Shown piece after piece: positions 26,652 through 39,300 of a stretch of DNA of 55,728 nt. The position numbers were made by a program, and so were the translations under genes. The stretch is from Nephromyces sp. MM_2019 (taxonomy: Eukaryota > Apicomplexa > Aconoidasida > Nephromycida): positions 62,425-118,152 of the forward strand of contig JADHZB010002130.1 in assembly GCA_015657535.1 (NCBI GenBank), in the 5' to 3' direction. The stretch's first letter is position 1, and every line of letters starts with the position of its first letter. The notes beneath the pieces were generated by a model, which was not told the DNA's origin, searched no databases, and saw only the letters and a list, made by a program, of their open reading frames with translations.

Positions 26652-29600
26652 TCAGGCCTGTCTTTCTCTAGTTTCTTGTACTACCTCGTCAGCGTCATCC
26701 GGTTGGGCTTCGACCCCAAGAGCATCCACATCAATGACTTCAGTGTCCAGGCCTCTAGGAGGATGGGCTTGTCTTTGCCGTACACCCTCGATACTAGCTG
26801 CATCAGCGTCCGTGCCAACTGCCTCTACTCCCGTCGCAGCAGGATTAAACTTACTCTGGTCTTCTTCAGAGTTATGCATACTGGTTATGGCAGTTACAGG
26901 AGGTACTTCTAACAATCCTTCTTCTACATCTATTAAAGGGGTGGGTATCGGTTCAAATGGGGAGCAGCTTAAATTTTCTCCCGCTCTGATATTCCCTGTA
27001 GCTTGGACAAAATCCGACTAAAACGGCAGTATGGGAGGTAAGGTCAGTATGTGTAACCTAAGCATATTCAGGCCTAGCAAAGTAAGCTAGAGTCGGTAAA
27101 AGTCACAAGGAAAGGAAATTCACCGATAAAGATACTGATTTGCAGATGCATAATAAAACTAATATTCTCCCCAAACGAAATGTAAAATTTAAGTTGAGCT
27201 CAGCCTGAAAGCTAATCGGGCAAAAAAGCAAAATGAGGAAGCTAAGGATATCAAAATGAACCTTTTTAGCAAACGAAGGACACAAGGCGTTTAGTGAGGG
27301 GGCCTTACTATCACGAAATCAACTGCTACACCTCAGCTCCCCGATATCAGCTATAAAAATGCGGCATGACTGCATGTGCGAATCTCAATCGCTGGAAATA
27401 GCCTAAACAACATCATGACGGCCAATCAGAGGAGGTTTGTGGTTAATTTTTGTACAACATGTGCAAAGCAGCTTCATAAGGCTTTTTAGTAAGACAAGCT
27501 GCTTAGAGCTCAACTCTAACTTAATGCTCTAGTCCGTACGGTTTACAAAGTGCTGCTTTTAACTAAGATCGCTACAACATTTTTTGGAGCAGAAATCCAT
27601 AAGATGAACCAAAACAGGAGCACTTCAAAATAATGCGTATAACGCGAACTATCTCCTTGATGGTACACGCAATTTACGCTACAATAAACATGTAAACTCC
27701 AAAAAAGCCAACATCGCTTTATCGGTTATCTCGTAAGCTAAAAGGTTCAGAGTAGCAAAAAATAAACATCGTTACTTTAAAGTATGCTGCTTTAGCTAGA
27801 ACCCCACTAGAAAATAATAATTCTACATCGCTAAGCTGCCTCTTACAAGAATGGACCGAGCAAAGAAGAGAAAAGGTAGATGTATTATATTACTTACTCC
27901 AAACTCTTCTTCTTGTAAGTTAAGAGCCAGTGTCTCGTCATCGATAAAAGACTCTGGAAATTCTGTAGCAGCGAGCATAAGAGCAACAAGGAAAGTCACA
28001 AATTTAGATTACCTATAACGTGCTATTCATAGAGCATATCTAGAAGCCAAAAAGGGTGCACCACAACACTGGAACAAGACATTTTTATAAAGCTCCAAAA
28101 ATAAAGCAGCAGCAAAGCAGTCAACTGAAATTTTATAAAGTTCAAAAAGATGATGAATAGTTTCTACAGAGCGAAAAAGCTCTGGTACATTGAGTAATCA
28201 AAAATGGAAAAACTAGAAATCCCACTTCAGCAAGCTCATTTTTGCACAAGCTTAACAAGGATGGGTTTTGATTGCGTTTTCCTTTGCAAGGATCTCTATT
28301 TTGAAGAATTTTTCCTCATGAAACATCAGAACCGTTGGATAACGTGAAAATAGCGTACAATCTTCATACAACGGGGCCATAGAACAAGCGAAATATCCTC
28401 TAAACCTGCTCTATTACAACAACCATATTTCACTTTCCTATTGCACCATCAAAAAATGCAGGCCGACGCCAAAAACAAAAAAGATTCCCCCGTTAATCAT
28501 GAGGCTAAAGCAGTACCAGCATCAACTTAAAGTACCTCTGGGTAATCTACTAGCTGTTGTCGGAGGAGCATGGGGATAAGAGAGAGATGGTGCCCCAGTA
28601 GAGTCGCTGCAGGCTTCATCTGAATTATTTGGCCTGGCGAGTAAAGCAGTAAAAAGATTTCATAGGTATTCCGGAAGAAGCCGGGACTCAAAAAAGTAAA
28701 AACAAAAGATTTAATTTTATCAATGAAAACTTAAATCTCTCATTTTTTAGCACACACAGCGTGTGTATGCTGCACTTTAAACTCTTCCCGGACTTTGTTC
28801 CATGTGCTTCCTATTAAATAATGATTTTGTATACCTTTTCTCACTCAACAGAGGTCATTAAAACAGCGGTCATTAATACATCAAATACAATGCTCTTCAT
28901 AGGAAAAGAATATTTTAAGTATGTCAATAAAAGCTTCTACAGAGGCATAAAACACTAGGAAAAATTCATTCAGTTGCTTTAAAAAGTTAAAGTGCATAAT
29001 ACGAAATTCATAAACATTTTAGGGCTTGGGAGCTAAAAAAAAATGTTTTAAGAAGATATTTTTAATGCCTCTTCTGCTTGCTATAAACTTGTAAGACCAT
29101 CATCATAGTAAAAATTTGTACCAGGAGCGTATTTTGTTCTTAATTTGAATATGTTTATTATAAATAATGAGGAAAAATAAACGTAAAAGACATTTGAAAA
29201 AACCCGAATCCTATAATACTGTGATGAATGTCTATTTAAGGACAGCTTTAAGAGTACATACTCAAAAACTAGTAAAATTGCATAAAGCACTAAAAAATAC
29301 TCAAATATCTAATAAAAAATGCGAAAAAAGCATCCCTAGAAAATATAAGGAAACTTCCTGATCAATGCTATACAGATCAGGGTCAGTCCATCACTAAGGA
29401 TAGATTGTATAGATAGCAGTCTACTCTTATAAACAAGTCACGTTCTTACTCAGGAGCACTCTGATGGTCTAAAGAGAGCAGCTGCTCAGTATAATGAGAG
29501 TCCGCCGGTCTAATCTCATTGGAATGGCAATCTCTGAGCAGTAAAGAAAAAGGCAAGGCATCTGAGCGAACTAGTTGTACTTTACAGGGTAAGTAGCTCG

Positions 29601-30068
29601 AGGGTTAATGAAACGCAAGAGCGAGCAGTTCATGCATCAAGCGATTACGAATTTTTAGTAGCAAAGGCTATTATAAGCAAACCATAACTTGCATTTTTAC
29701 CAGATTGCGAAAAACACAAAGAAAAAAATATAAATTAAAACATCCTGTTGCATTGCGGTGAAAGTCTTGCATTCGGGGCAATCCTACATGTCATTGTCAA
29801 ACAGGTCATATCCCCCTAAGTTTTCTCGAGGTAAAAACTGCTGCTGCACAGCATCTTCATGACACTGTGGGACATCCTGACGAGGAATTTGACTCCTATC
29901 TGTGGTGGGAAACTCAGAAGATTTTTCTATTTCTCGGGTTTGCTGAGAAGTAAGAATTTCTGGGGACACTGAGGAAGAATTTTCTACGAAGGCTGAAGCG
30001 GAGTTTGTTCTTTCATGAAGAACCCTTGCCTCATAAGCCCGACGATGACGCTGAATATATTCGTCCAT
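26652..30068 (-). CDS. Unknown acidic, probably disordered protein, four exons
   Basis: I do not recognise the family. Exons read leftwards: 30068-29788, 28633-28536, 27962-27898 and 27017-26652. They total 810 nt, giving 269 aa, and junction phases are 2, 1 and 0, all consistent. Donors are gtagga, gtactt and gtaagt. ATG 30068 follows in-frame stop taa. The N-terminus is a charged helix-like stretch, MDEYIQRHRRAYEARVLHE. The middle is rich in Ser, Pro and Thr, with SLSYPHAPPTTASRLPR. Exon 3 holds DDETLALNLQEEEFG, the kind of short acidic helix (LAxxLQEEE) seen beside ubiquitin-related domains in other eukaryotes, though no such domain is visible here. The C-terminal exon is rich in Asp, Glu, Val and Ala, including IDVDALGVEAQPDDADEVV. 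There is no signal peptide or membrane segment. The gene is real on splice evidence, but its role is unknown. Confidence 0.62.
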
Positions 30069-31601
30069 TTAAATAAGAGAGGCTATTTTTCTGACCAATA
30101 GCTGAAATGGGGGAAACTTTAGTATTTGCGCTTCAAAGTAATTGAGGGAAATCCTTGCGGCCTATAATTTCGAAGAAATACAGATTAGCAATATAGAACT
30201 AGAAGAAAAGTCCAAAGGTGGTTACATTAGAGAATATTAAAAACCAAATGTCCTGTGGTATTGAGTTGTCAAACCCACTAGATACAGCCTTAATAAGTTA
30301 TAATTTGAATGAAAAAAATACGCTGAAACTACCAAATTTAACCCAAGATCGGTTCAAAAAAAAACAAGATATGGTATGAGCGCTATGCAGGGCCTTCAGT
30401 GCCATTAAGCAGGCATCGAGTTGCTAGTCTTCAGTCACCAATATAGTATATGCAGATTCGGCCATAAATGAAGCCTCTTGCGTAGCTCTTTTTTAGCAAA
30501 AACAACATTCTAAACGCAAAATATAGCAAAAAAAGGCTAAAAGTATGCCTTTAACAGGTCTGCTTAAGTTATTTTATCCAGGCAAGTAGCATATACCAAG
30601 GGAAGTCCAGAATAAAAAATGGGGACGCCACTAACTCACTGTAATGGCTATAAAGAAATGCCAGTTAAAAATTGAGACAGGGTAATACAGCATAACACAA
30701 GATCAACCGCGCTTATAAGTTTAAGGCGTCATACTTAAACTATTCTACCCTTATGCTGCTGCAAATTTAGCCAATATACATCCCAAGCATGCCTAACAAA
30801 CCAGCGTTTTTTCCCGAGAGTTATGGCAAGACTTGAATAGCTTCTTAGTCCCCTGAGTTACGGAGAATACAGCCACTAGTTCCAGTCCTAATTCGTATCT
30901 TCGCGGTAAAAAAATTATATCTGAAACAATAATATATTTTAACGACAATTGAGCCACTAGCAGTTCCAGTAATAATGGCTTGAAAAGCAGCTAAAAACTC
31001 AGCTCAAAAGTGCACGTTTTTCCTGCTCTTCATTTAAAAATCTCAAGCACTTTCATGACGATGTTTGCCCACGCATCAATTTATTCATTCAGTTGACAAA
31101 TTGGCACTTATAAGCTTCCGAGATCTTCCTAGATATCATTACACCAAAATCTACCAACTCTATGCATATTGGGGTCTAGATAATGCAAAAATAATAGCTT
31201 AAAATGTGTGAAGCGGAGGAATTTTCCAAATATTTACAAGCTGAAGCGAAACAAAGATGTAGAGAATAACGCATTATATCGCGCCAAAGTGCACTACATA
31301 CAGAATGAAGACAACGGCGGTGATTTAATAAGTTCAGGGTACTTCCAGTCGCTTGACATAACCATCGTTTACAAAGCAGCTACTTTGGGGCTGGAAAGTA
31401 AAGGAGGCAAACAAGGATATTCAGCGGGGAAATGCATAAATAAAGTAGGAAACATGCATTCTCTGGCATTCACTCAAACTGTAACTCTTATATCCGCTTG
31501 GAAAATCCTCCCTCATGTGCCTTCTTTCTTTTACAAGCATCCGTTTGTGTCAGATGCACAACCCAAATTCTTTTCTATATATTCTCACCCTGTTAGGTTA
31601 C
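30069..31601. other. Gap without recognised gene
   Basis: This should hold the 5' flank of the acidic-protein gene. AT-rich, with no convincing exon on either strand. The plus-strand frame at 31208-31720 overlaps a better minus-strand candidate. Confidence 0.4.
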
Positions 31602-31871
31602 TTAGGGGCACTGCTTTGCGTACCTTCTGCTGTTTACAATCGCTCCGCTATCTTCTGTGGATCCCCTCATCAATTTCTTCTGAAAATCCTGCCGCTCTCC
31701 CTTCTGATCTCTTTCCCTAACAATTCCTAAGGATAGATCAACAATGGAAAATCCCGCTTCAGTTAGCACATAACTTCTACACAAAACTTGAAGATCTTGA
31801 TCAACAATAGAATCACTTCTACGACGAGGAGCTACAAATGTAATAGTTGAAGTTTTTGTAAAGGTCAACTG
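31602..31871 (-). CDS. Candidate exon of an unrecognised gene
   Basis: Open for about 89 codons after a good acceptor (tagcag). It begins with a Thr-rich stretch, TFTKTSTITFVAPRRRSD, followed by SYVLTEAGFSIVDLSLGIVR, and then becomes charged. Codon choice and composition look coding, but no donor clearly ends it and no family is recognised. It may belong to the same gene as the segments at 32431-32708 and 33846-35581. Confidence 0.3.
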   Translation of the reverse strand, partial: QLTFTKTSTITFVAPRRRSDSIVDQDLQVLCRSYVLTEAGFSIVDLSLGIVRERDQKGERQDFQKKLMRGSTEDSGAIVNSRRYAKQCP

Positions 31872-32430
31872 CTAGGGTACCTCTGAATGAACTAGCTGCG
31901 GTGTCCTGTCTATGCTGAACAGCTCAGGGCATAATGAGTGTAATATTCTTGCACCGCTAAACTGGCTGGACCACATTCATTAGTCGCAACCTTTTGCTTT
32001 GTTAGAGTGCGCGCTATTTACCACGCATATTAGTGGCCGAGCATTTACGAAAGACTTCGTGAGCCTGAAAGGTTACATGAGGATAAAAACTGTATTCTAT
32101 ACCAAATTAAAGTGGAGCAAGAATAGTCTCATGATTACATCAGGAAGAGGCACACACCAATTTCGCAGCTTTAATCACGAAAGACTTGAGTTGTTGTGGC
32201 GCTACAAGTGTGTTCCATGTCGGTTGGCGCCTGCATAACGTGTCGCACTGCATATCTTCCATCTCCTTATTATTAGGATGGTACCTATGAGCATAGCTAT
32301 CCCAGCTGCCAATATGTCCTCACACCATTAAATTGGCAACCTATGTCCTGGGTGTCGATTTCAAGGGGCCGCTACCATCGGAAGGCACTACTTTGTAGAC
32401 AGCATATGCACAGGTTCTGAAAAGCGCGTA

Positions 32431-32708
32431 TTATTGCTCTAGGCATATTCGCTCAGCTGATCCTAAAGCGGCTGATGCTTTGCTTCGTATCACGAGGTTC
32501 ATCATCGCTGTAACAAAAATTTTCAATGCAAATATTCTTGTAATGGTGCTGATAAGCACTTCGTTGATATCTTGGTCTTCCCAAGATTTTAATCTTTTTT
32601 GTGATTCAAAATATATGCTCAATTTATCAGGAATGGCTGCTGCCCATGTATCTAGTTGAGCAAATAGTTCTCTGCGCCCATCTGCTGTCACGTGTTGACT
32701 TGAGAAGG
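32431..32708 (-). CDS. Candidate exon of an unrecognised gene, helical
   Basis: Continuous frame of about 92 codons, possibly from an acceptor at 32709 (aaccatag) down to a stop at 32431. It reads LFAQLDTWAAAIPDKLSIYF, then a charged stretch EDQDINEVLISTITRIFALK, and then a hydrophobic helix. Composition is typical of a folded helical protein rather than random AT-rich DNA. No family is recognised. It may be a C-terminal exon, since a stop and no good donor follow. Confidence 0.33.
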
Positions 32709-33845
32709 CTATGGTTTGCCGTGTTTTAAGTATTATACATTACCGCTATATATATAAACAAGCCTGCCGATTACTTGCAACTAAAGCTAATGACCTTTTC
32801 CCCCAGAAAGACCGTTTCAGCGCATTTTTTTCCTGGTCCATCTGATGGCACAACCGTCAATGACGAGCTTATATTTGCTCCTGCCATCGTGATGAAAAGT
32901 GGGGTGGGGATAAGTATACAATAGAATATAGCCTGGTACACTGCTTGCTAGGAGTAATCCACAAGTTTATTCCATCCGTGGTACACGCATACACTTACGG
33001 TATTTATTGGTTTTGTGGTACCATCATACATGGCAACGGTGAGGCATAGGGCGATTTAAACTCGGGGAGTAATAAGAATGTCTAAGGTACCTGGAGATTA
33101 GTAATCAGTTTATTCATGCAGAGCTAGCCCACTTCTTTGAATGCAGCCTTCACTTTCTCACACTTATCCTTTTCGCAGATTTTCCCCTTTTCAATGCTCC
33201 TGGCTATACGCGCAAGCATCCCGCTTACCGCTTGATTTTAGGTGTTGGACTCCAGATAGGAAATCGAAAAGCGTTGAATCATCGAGACAATGTATGTCTA
33301 AGTGAGGATCCGCATTAAATCCTCCAGTATATTTATTCAGCTTGCATCATGATGTTGTTGAATAGTTTTTGAATATGCAACTACACGGAATTCTCATGCG
33401 AACTCCGATAAATTCAATCATTGGACGCTGCAGTATTAACTGAGAGGCAAAGGGAGAAAGGAGAAGCAAATTCGTATTCTATTTACAATAGTGAGACCAC
33501 AATATTATTACGTTTCCAACCGTATTTTGTCGCTCATGTGGCCTCAATTAATCCTGTTGTTATTCTAGCAATGCGTACAGCTAGCGTTGCTTAGTTGACT
33601 CCTGCAATGATTGCTTGTTCTATACCAGCTACAGCCCCATTTCTACATCAGCAGTTCCCTTTGCATTTGATTTCTAGGCGGCAGAACACTGCCTGCTCTG
33701 CTTTCCAATTAGAACGTGGTTTAGTAGGTTTTGGTCTAAGAAGATAAAAATGCTTTTGAAAAGGTGCAGTACCACGCTACCTGCGATATTATATGGATTC
33801 AAAAGTTAGCCAGTGTCCGAACTTAATGTATCCTGAGCGGCTTAC

Positions 33846-35581
33846 CATAAAACAAAGCAAGATGAATAGGCCGAGATGGACAATGCAGGTAACTTCTTGC
33901 CACACCAAAAGTTCTGATTTCAAGCCATCAAGGAGAACTTGATGGTGCAGCATGAATACTTCCGTGCATGGATAATAAAATTTACGGGAGGCTAAAACCC
34001 ATGTTTCATGCAAATCCATAAAGACCTTCAACTAAAGGAAAACTTTAGTTATGCTACAAATATCATTAACTATACATTACGTCATAGCACAAAAATGAGA
34101 AAACAGAAACGAGGGCGTGATAGCATAAAGGGTATAGCTACTAATGTAAACCGAATAGTAGATGGTACACAGCTTTTAAAACCACATGACACAGGAGCAA
34201 CAGTTTCTAAACACAGAATCGCTGAAGCTCGTTTGAATGCCCCTAGTTCAGTAGGAATGGAGGCAGGTAAAGCTGGTATAGTAAGAGGATAAATAAGCCA
34301 CAAGGGTTCACCAGAGCAGGCATTGCAGGTGAAGAAATATGAACGCTCGCTGTCAGTAGAATTATAGCGTCAAAGGTATCAATATGTGCTTTTTTCGTAG
34401 CTTCAAAACGTGCTAGTATTTCCTGTAGCAGTCATTCCCAAAAGGCATTAGCAGTCACCAGCTATTACTCATTGCGCTCGTATAACCCCTAAAAAGAAAA
34501 CGCATGCGTGAATCCAGCCAGAGGCGGTGTAGATGATCTGCGCTGCGAGAGCTTTGTACCGAGTTAAAAAGAAGCTTTTGCCTAATAACCTACTTCCAAT
34601 AATTACGGCTTATAATAACTGCAGAAGGCAAGAGTTCCCAAAGAGGTGCGTGAGCTCAGAGACCATGTGCAGCCATGGTAATAAATATGATGCTACCTCA
34701 CTCTCTAGTGGATGCTCCATACATCCAAGAACACATTCTAGAGTGCTTCTAAAGTTTCCGAAAATACAATACAAACATTTTAAGTAGTCTTGAGTTTAGC
34801 AAACACTTGTACTTATGAATACGCTAGCAACATGCGAAAACTACTGCTGGAGCAGTGGCCGGTAGATGCAGGCAAGTTCTACTAATCCCACAAAATTGCA
34901 AAAATAATTGATACTAATTTATAGGCACGAGAAGAAAAAAAGAAATATTATCAGCCTTGCTTGGAAAAGCGTAGAATACACAACTATCCCTAGAAATTTT
35001 GAGGAATAAAGCAATAGTAAAAGCGGCAAAAACAGCTCCTTCTAACCAACATGCCTCTTACGCCCCTTCGAAAAAAAATGTAGTCCATAAAGTATCCGTA
35101 GGCCTAAGGGAAGCAATGGAGCAGACGCAACCTTCACTCACAAGAAAAGTAAAGTATATTGTAGAACCATAAATAGATAGACCTAAGCAGACATAACATG
35201 TCGCATTATAATTTGCATCAAATAATAAAATTGCGCGCTTTGGCCCTTACTCTCGCACACAAGCATGATCGTAAGACCGATCTTTCAAGGCGATTATGGA
35301 AGCTTATAAGCAGATATTTTGTGCGCAGCAAATCCCTCATGTTGTGCGATATAATATGATGGTCTTGATATCTCATGAGCCACAAAAAGCCGCTTAGTTG
35401 TATAATCCATACTAGTTACGGTATAGACTACAGCAGCACAGCCAACCAAAGATGCTGCAATGTCCGGAAATAAAAATGTATCGGAAGTAAATTCTTCATT
35501 GGTATAAAACGAGACACCACCGATCTCACACAATCCAGCCAAAGGCATAATTAAGCAATCCAGGATTAAAAGAAATTTCAT
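33846..35581 (-). CDS. Candidate 5' part of a secreted or membrane protein gene
   Basis: ATG 35581 opens a clear signal-peptide-like start, MKFLLILDCLIMPLAGL. One phase-consistent model splices it at gtgagaTC (exon end about 35530) to 34272-34142 (acceptor ctcttactataccag, donor gtagct), then to 34031-33846 (acceptor cctttag, donor gtaagc). These exons read SIPTELGAFKRASAIL and VFMDLHETWVLASRKFYYP, and the last contains the hydrophobic segment CIVHLGLFILLCFM. Two Cys pairs in exon 2 (LCLETVAPVSCGFKSC) fit a secreted domain. Alternatively the frame at 35581-35294 is one 95-residue exon with no splice. No family is recognised. Exons further 3' could be those at 32431-32708 and 31602-31871. Confidence 0.33.
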
Positions 35582-36388
35582 AAAGAGTAATTATGCAGAA
35601 TGAGAACTCTCATATAGATCTAGAAAATTAACTGCGTCTTAGCCTCTATGAAAATAGAGAAGAAGTATCCATCTCGCCAGCCAAACTATTAACAGCCTTA
35701 TCATATGACTTGAAGTCAGTACAAGGACTATCATTATCTCTATAAGCTGGAGCTTAAGGACCTTAATTTGTTTAATGATGGTACTAGCATACTTGCAGCT
35801 TTGATTATATACCAAGTATTGCACAAAAGGGCATGGCTGCACAGCAAGAACCACGAATCTTTACAGGTGCACATCCTCAATTCGATATCAGCACGCTCTA
35901 TTTGCCACTAATAGTGAGTTGAATATACGGAGAACGATGTCTACAGCAGCATTAGAGCCAATTGCAGATATTCTCCAATATCTATATATTAAATATCTTT
36001 TCCACATCAACGAAGTACGTAGCAATAATAGGCTATTTCCCATGTTCTTTAGTTTCTCTCCAACTTAAAAATAAAGTAACTTCAAAGTAAAGAAAGATAT
36101 TCCCAGATCCGCAATATAACTCGGAATCTTAACAATATACAAGAAAGAAGCTGCATGATGCGCATAAGCAACGAAAAGTAAGTCCACTTTAAAATTAGCA
36201 CCCAGAACTGGTCCTCTTAGCCGCTTTAAGTCTCAAACATATTTTTTCCCGAAAATATAGTGAGATCTGAAAGATTATGCTATTTTTGTTCAGAAAAACT
36301 TCAAAGGGTATAGACAGACCAGAGAAGTCTACCTTACCGCTAAAAATTTCTTAATATGTCCCATACATGTGATGGTACACCATTTTTT
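35582..36388. other. Short gap, AT-rich
   Basis: Lies between the candidate secreted-protein start at 35581 and the PRL1 stop codon at 36389. It should hold the PRL1 3' UTR and the promoter of the leftward candidate gene. No other feature was seen. Confidence 0.4.
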
Positions 36389-39300
36389 CTATTGTTTTTT
36401 CGAAAATTTATTTGGTCTCCACACTATCGGGTGAGTCTCTGGAGTAGCGCTCTCCTCCTCTTTCCAAATCTGCAGAAGAGAAAATTCACTTAAAACGCTT
36501 AGCAAAACAACCTAGCGCTACAGTAAAAGACATGCCTCAGGGGCCCAGTAGTGTTTCTCGATTTCAAAGTACGCACCATCTACACCTAAACTGTTAACCC
36601 TAGCATCAAATAAACTTTGTCGGGCACTTACCATGAACTATAAACTGAGTAAAAAAAAGCTTGCGGAAACTACTATAGCGCAAAAATGCAGAAAAAAAAT
36701 ATATTTACCACAAATAAAGCTTCATGCACTGACTAATCATCTTTAATAACTACAGGCAAACAGGTAGCAAAAAGTATTACTCAATTTGCAGTGCAAAAAT
36801 GAAAAAAATATAGCATTGCCACTAAAACTTCATGTACTGACTAGATTTTTGTTTTCGGGTTCTCTTGAATCACTACAAGCTGACAGATACCTCATAAAAC
36901 TGGAGCGAATAGACTTTAAAAGATTATTCTTGAGTATTTTTCAATAACAGAACTAAAAATATAGTCACTATAATAGTCTGTCTCACACCTCCTAGTCGTT
37001 GTGCATAAATGAGCTTGCGCATGAAAAAGGTAATGCAAATAATATCATATTTACGCATGTGTTTTGATGGCTGAGATAATGGTCCTATAGCGAGAAACGA
37101 TGCCAAACAAGCCCGCCCACGAATAGCTATTGAACGACGAACTGTTCTCTCTCTTCGCAAACGACTCCAAATCAACAAGAGAACCAGCAAGCTCATGAAA
37201 ATAGCCAAAAAAAATTGATTCGCAAACACGAAAAGCACTCCTCCAGATACATGCATAGCGACAACGATAAAAAAAAGTAAATACCCACGTAATCACATTT
37301 GCAAATAAAAAAAAATGTAAACCGGAAAGTCATACGTAATTTTAATACTCTATGTAGTGTGCCTATGTAAGCAGAGTGTGCGTGTGTAAGTACAGAGCAA
37401 GCCTGGGTGCGCATGCCCATTCGGTTGAATATCAAGGTCACAGGTATCTTCTCACCTTGATGGTCTGATCACACTCTCCAGTGATCAGTTTGGTCTCGGA
37501 ACGATCAAAAACACAAGCGAAGATACCATTTTCACTTTCCAAAGAACCTGGCTGTACCCGACTTTGAATAGTCTGAAATTTATACCCACTTTTCCAATCC
37601 CAGAAGTTTAATTGCCTGCAAAAAACGTCAATTGCGACGGATTAGAAAAAATTATATAGCTTCCTTTAGTCTTGCATAAAATATCGACGGAATACATATA
37701 TCTTAAACAAAAAGTATTTTTCAAGATTATTCTCCTTGATCCAAAAGCCAGACAAATCTAAGAACTTTTTTTTTAAGAACAATTAATTTCATCTTCAAAA
37801 AGAAATTAAATCACTAAACAAGCTCTTTAACTTCTGATTGTTTAAAAGAAGTCCTAAAACCTTCAGCAAAAACAGCTAGCACAAAAAGGTGAAAATTTCT
37901 GCACTCAATGAAAATGTGAGTAGGAGAAAGCCACACATAGTACATGTCATAAATTTAACCACCAGAAAAATGAAAAACAAGAGTACTCGAAAGGTACCAT
38001 TAGGCACCTAACCCGTTATTAGTTCCAACGACAAGCATAGAAGATTCCTCATCACCTTTTATTGCACAGCAGTTGGCAATGGCATTATAACCCTCCAAAC
38101 TGCGGCTAAGCGAACCCTCAGGACAGCGCCATATCTAAGTAGCAAGCAAGAGCAACTCCCAAAGTTAGAATTTGAAGGAAGAAAGAACATTGCAAAACTA
38201 GTTTTTTGATAGAAAATATGAAAAAGCAAAAAATACATAATTTTATATTCCTCAAATAAAATATATAAATAAGCCAATACAGAGAATCAGCAAGTTTAAA
38301 ACATATATGCAAACTTGCCTTGATACCATCAGCGGCGGCAGTGCAAAAAGAGTATTCCTGGGGGTGTATTTCTATGGCGCGAATAGACTTCTTATGATGC
38401 GTCAGCACTGACATGCATTTGCCAGCAGCTAGATCCCATAATCTCACCTAAAAAAAACAGAAATTTTTACTTTACCCTCATAATACCAAATATTTCAGCA
38501 AAGAGGAGGGTGGAACTCATTCAGCTTTCCTAAAAAAACTGTACATACACCTCCACCATTTGTTTGCTGCCTTTAATGGCTAACATAGCTAATGAATATC
38601 TGGTATTGATCAGAAAAAAAGAAAGAATTAATGAAAATAATTTAAATATTTGCCCAATTTTGGATTTACAAATTGTAGGTGAGTTGATTGCAACCACAAT
38701 AACGCTTCTCTAAAAAAAAAGCACTGGACCGACTTCTTTACTTTTTCTTATTCGTCTAGATAGATGATATACACCTTAAATATAACCAATCTTCAGGTTA
38801 AAGAAAGATATTTTCGCTGTGTTTAGTGAAATTTATATGATTCAATTTATTACGTGATAGAGGTTTCAATAGAAAAAAATTATACAAAGGCCAATCTGCC
38901 ACAGATTCGCACTTAAAAAAAGAAAAACACAAACCATTTTATCCTGAGACCCAGATATAATCTGTGGCTCCAAGGCTTGACTAGAAAGGCTCATAATGGT
39001 CCCAGAATGACCGCTAAGGACATGTACAGCAGCCCTAGTTCTTATATCCCACACCCTAACAACTGCATCACGACCACCAGAGGCTAGAATATCAAGTCTT
39101 GGGTGAAGGGTTAAGGAGTATACACCTAAAAGGTAGGAAAAAAACAAAACGCAAATTAAACATGCTAGCACCACAACGACATAGAGAACAGCATCGGCAC
39201 ACACACACATTACAAACACCCAAAAAAACGACACACCTGCAGATAAACACAGTTACGCACACAGATGTACTGGAACAGACACAAAAATAAACATGGAATC

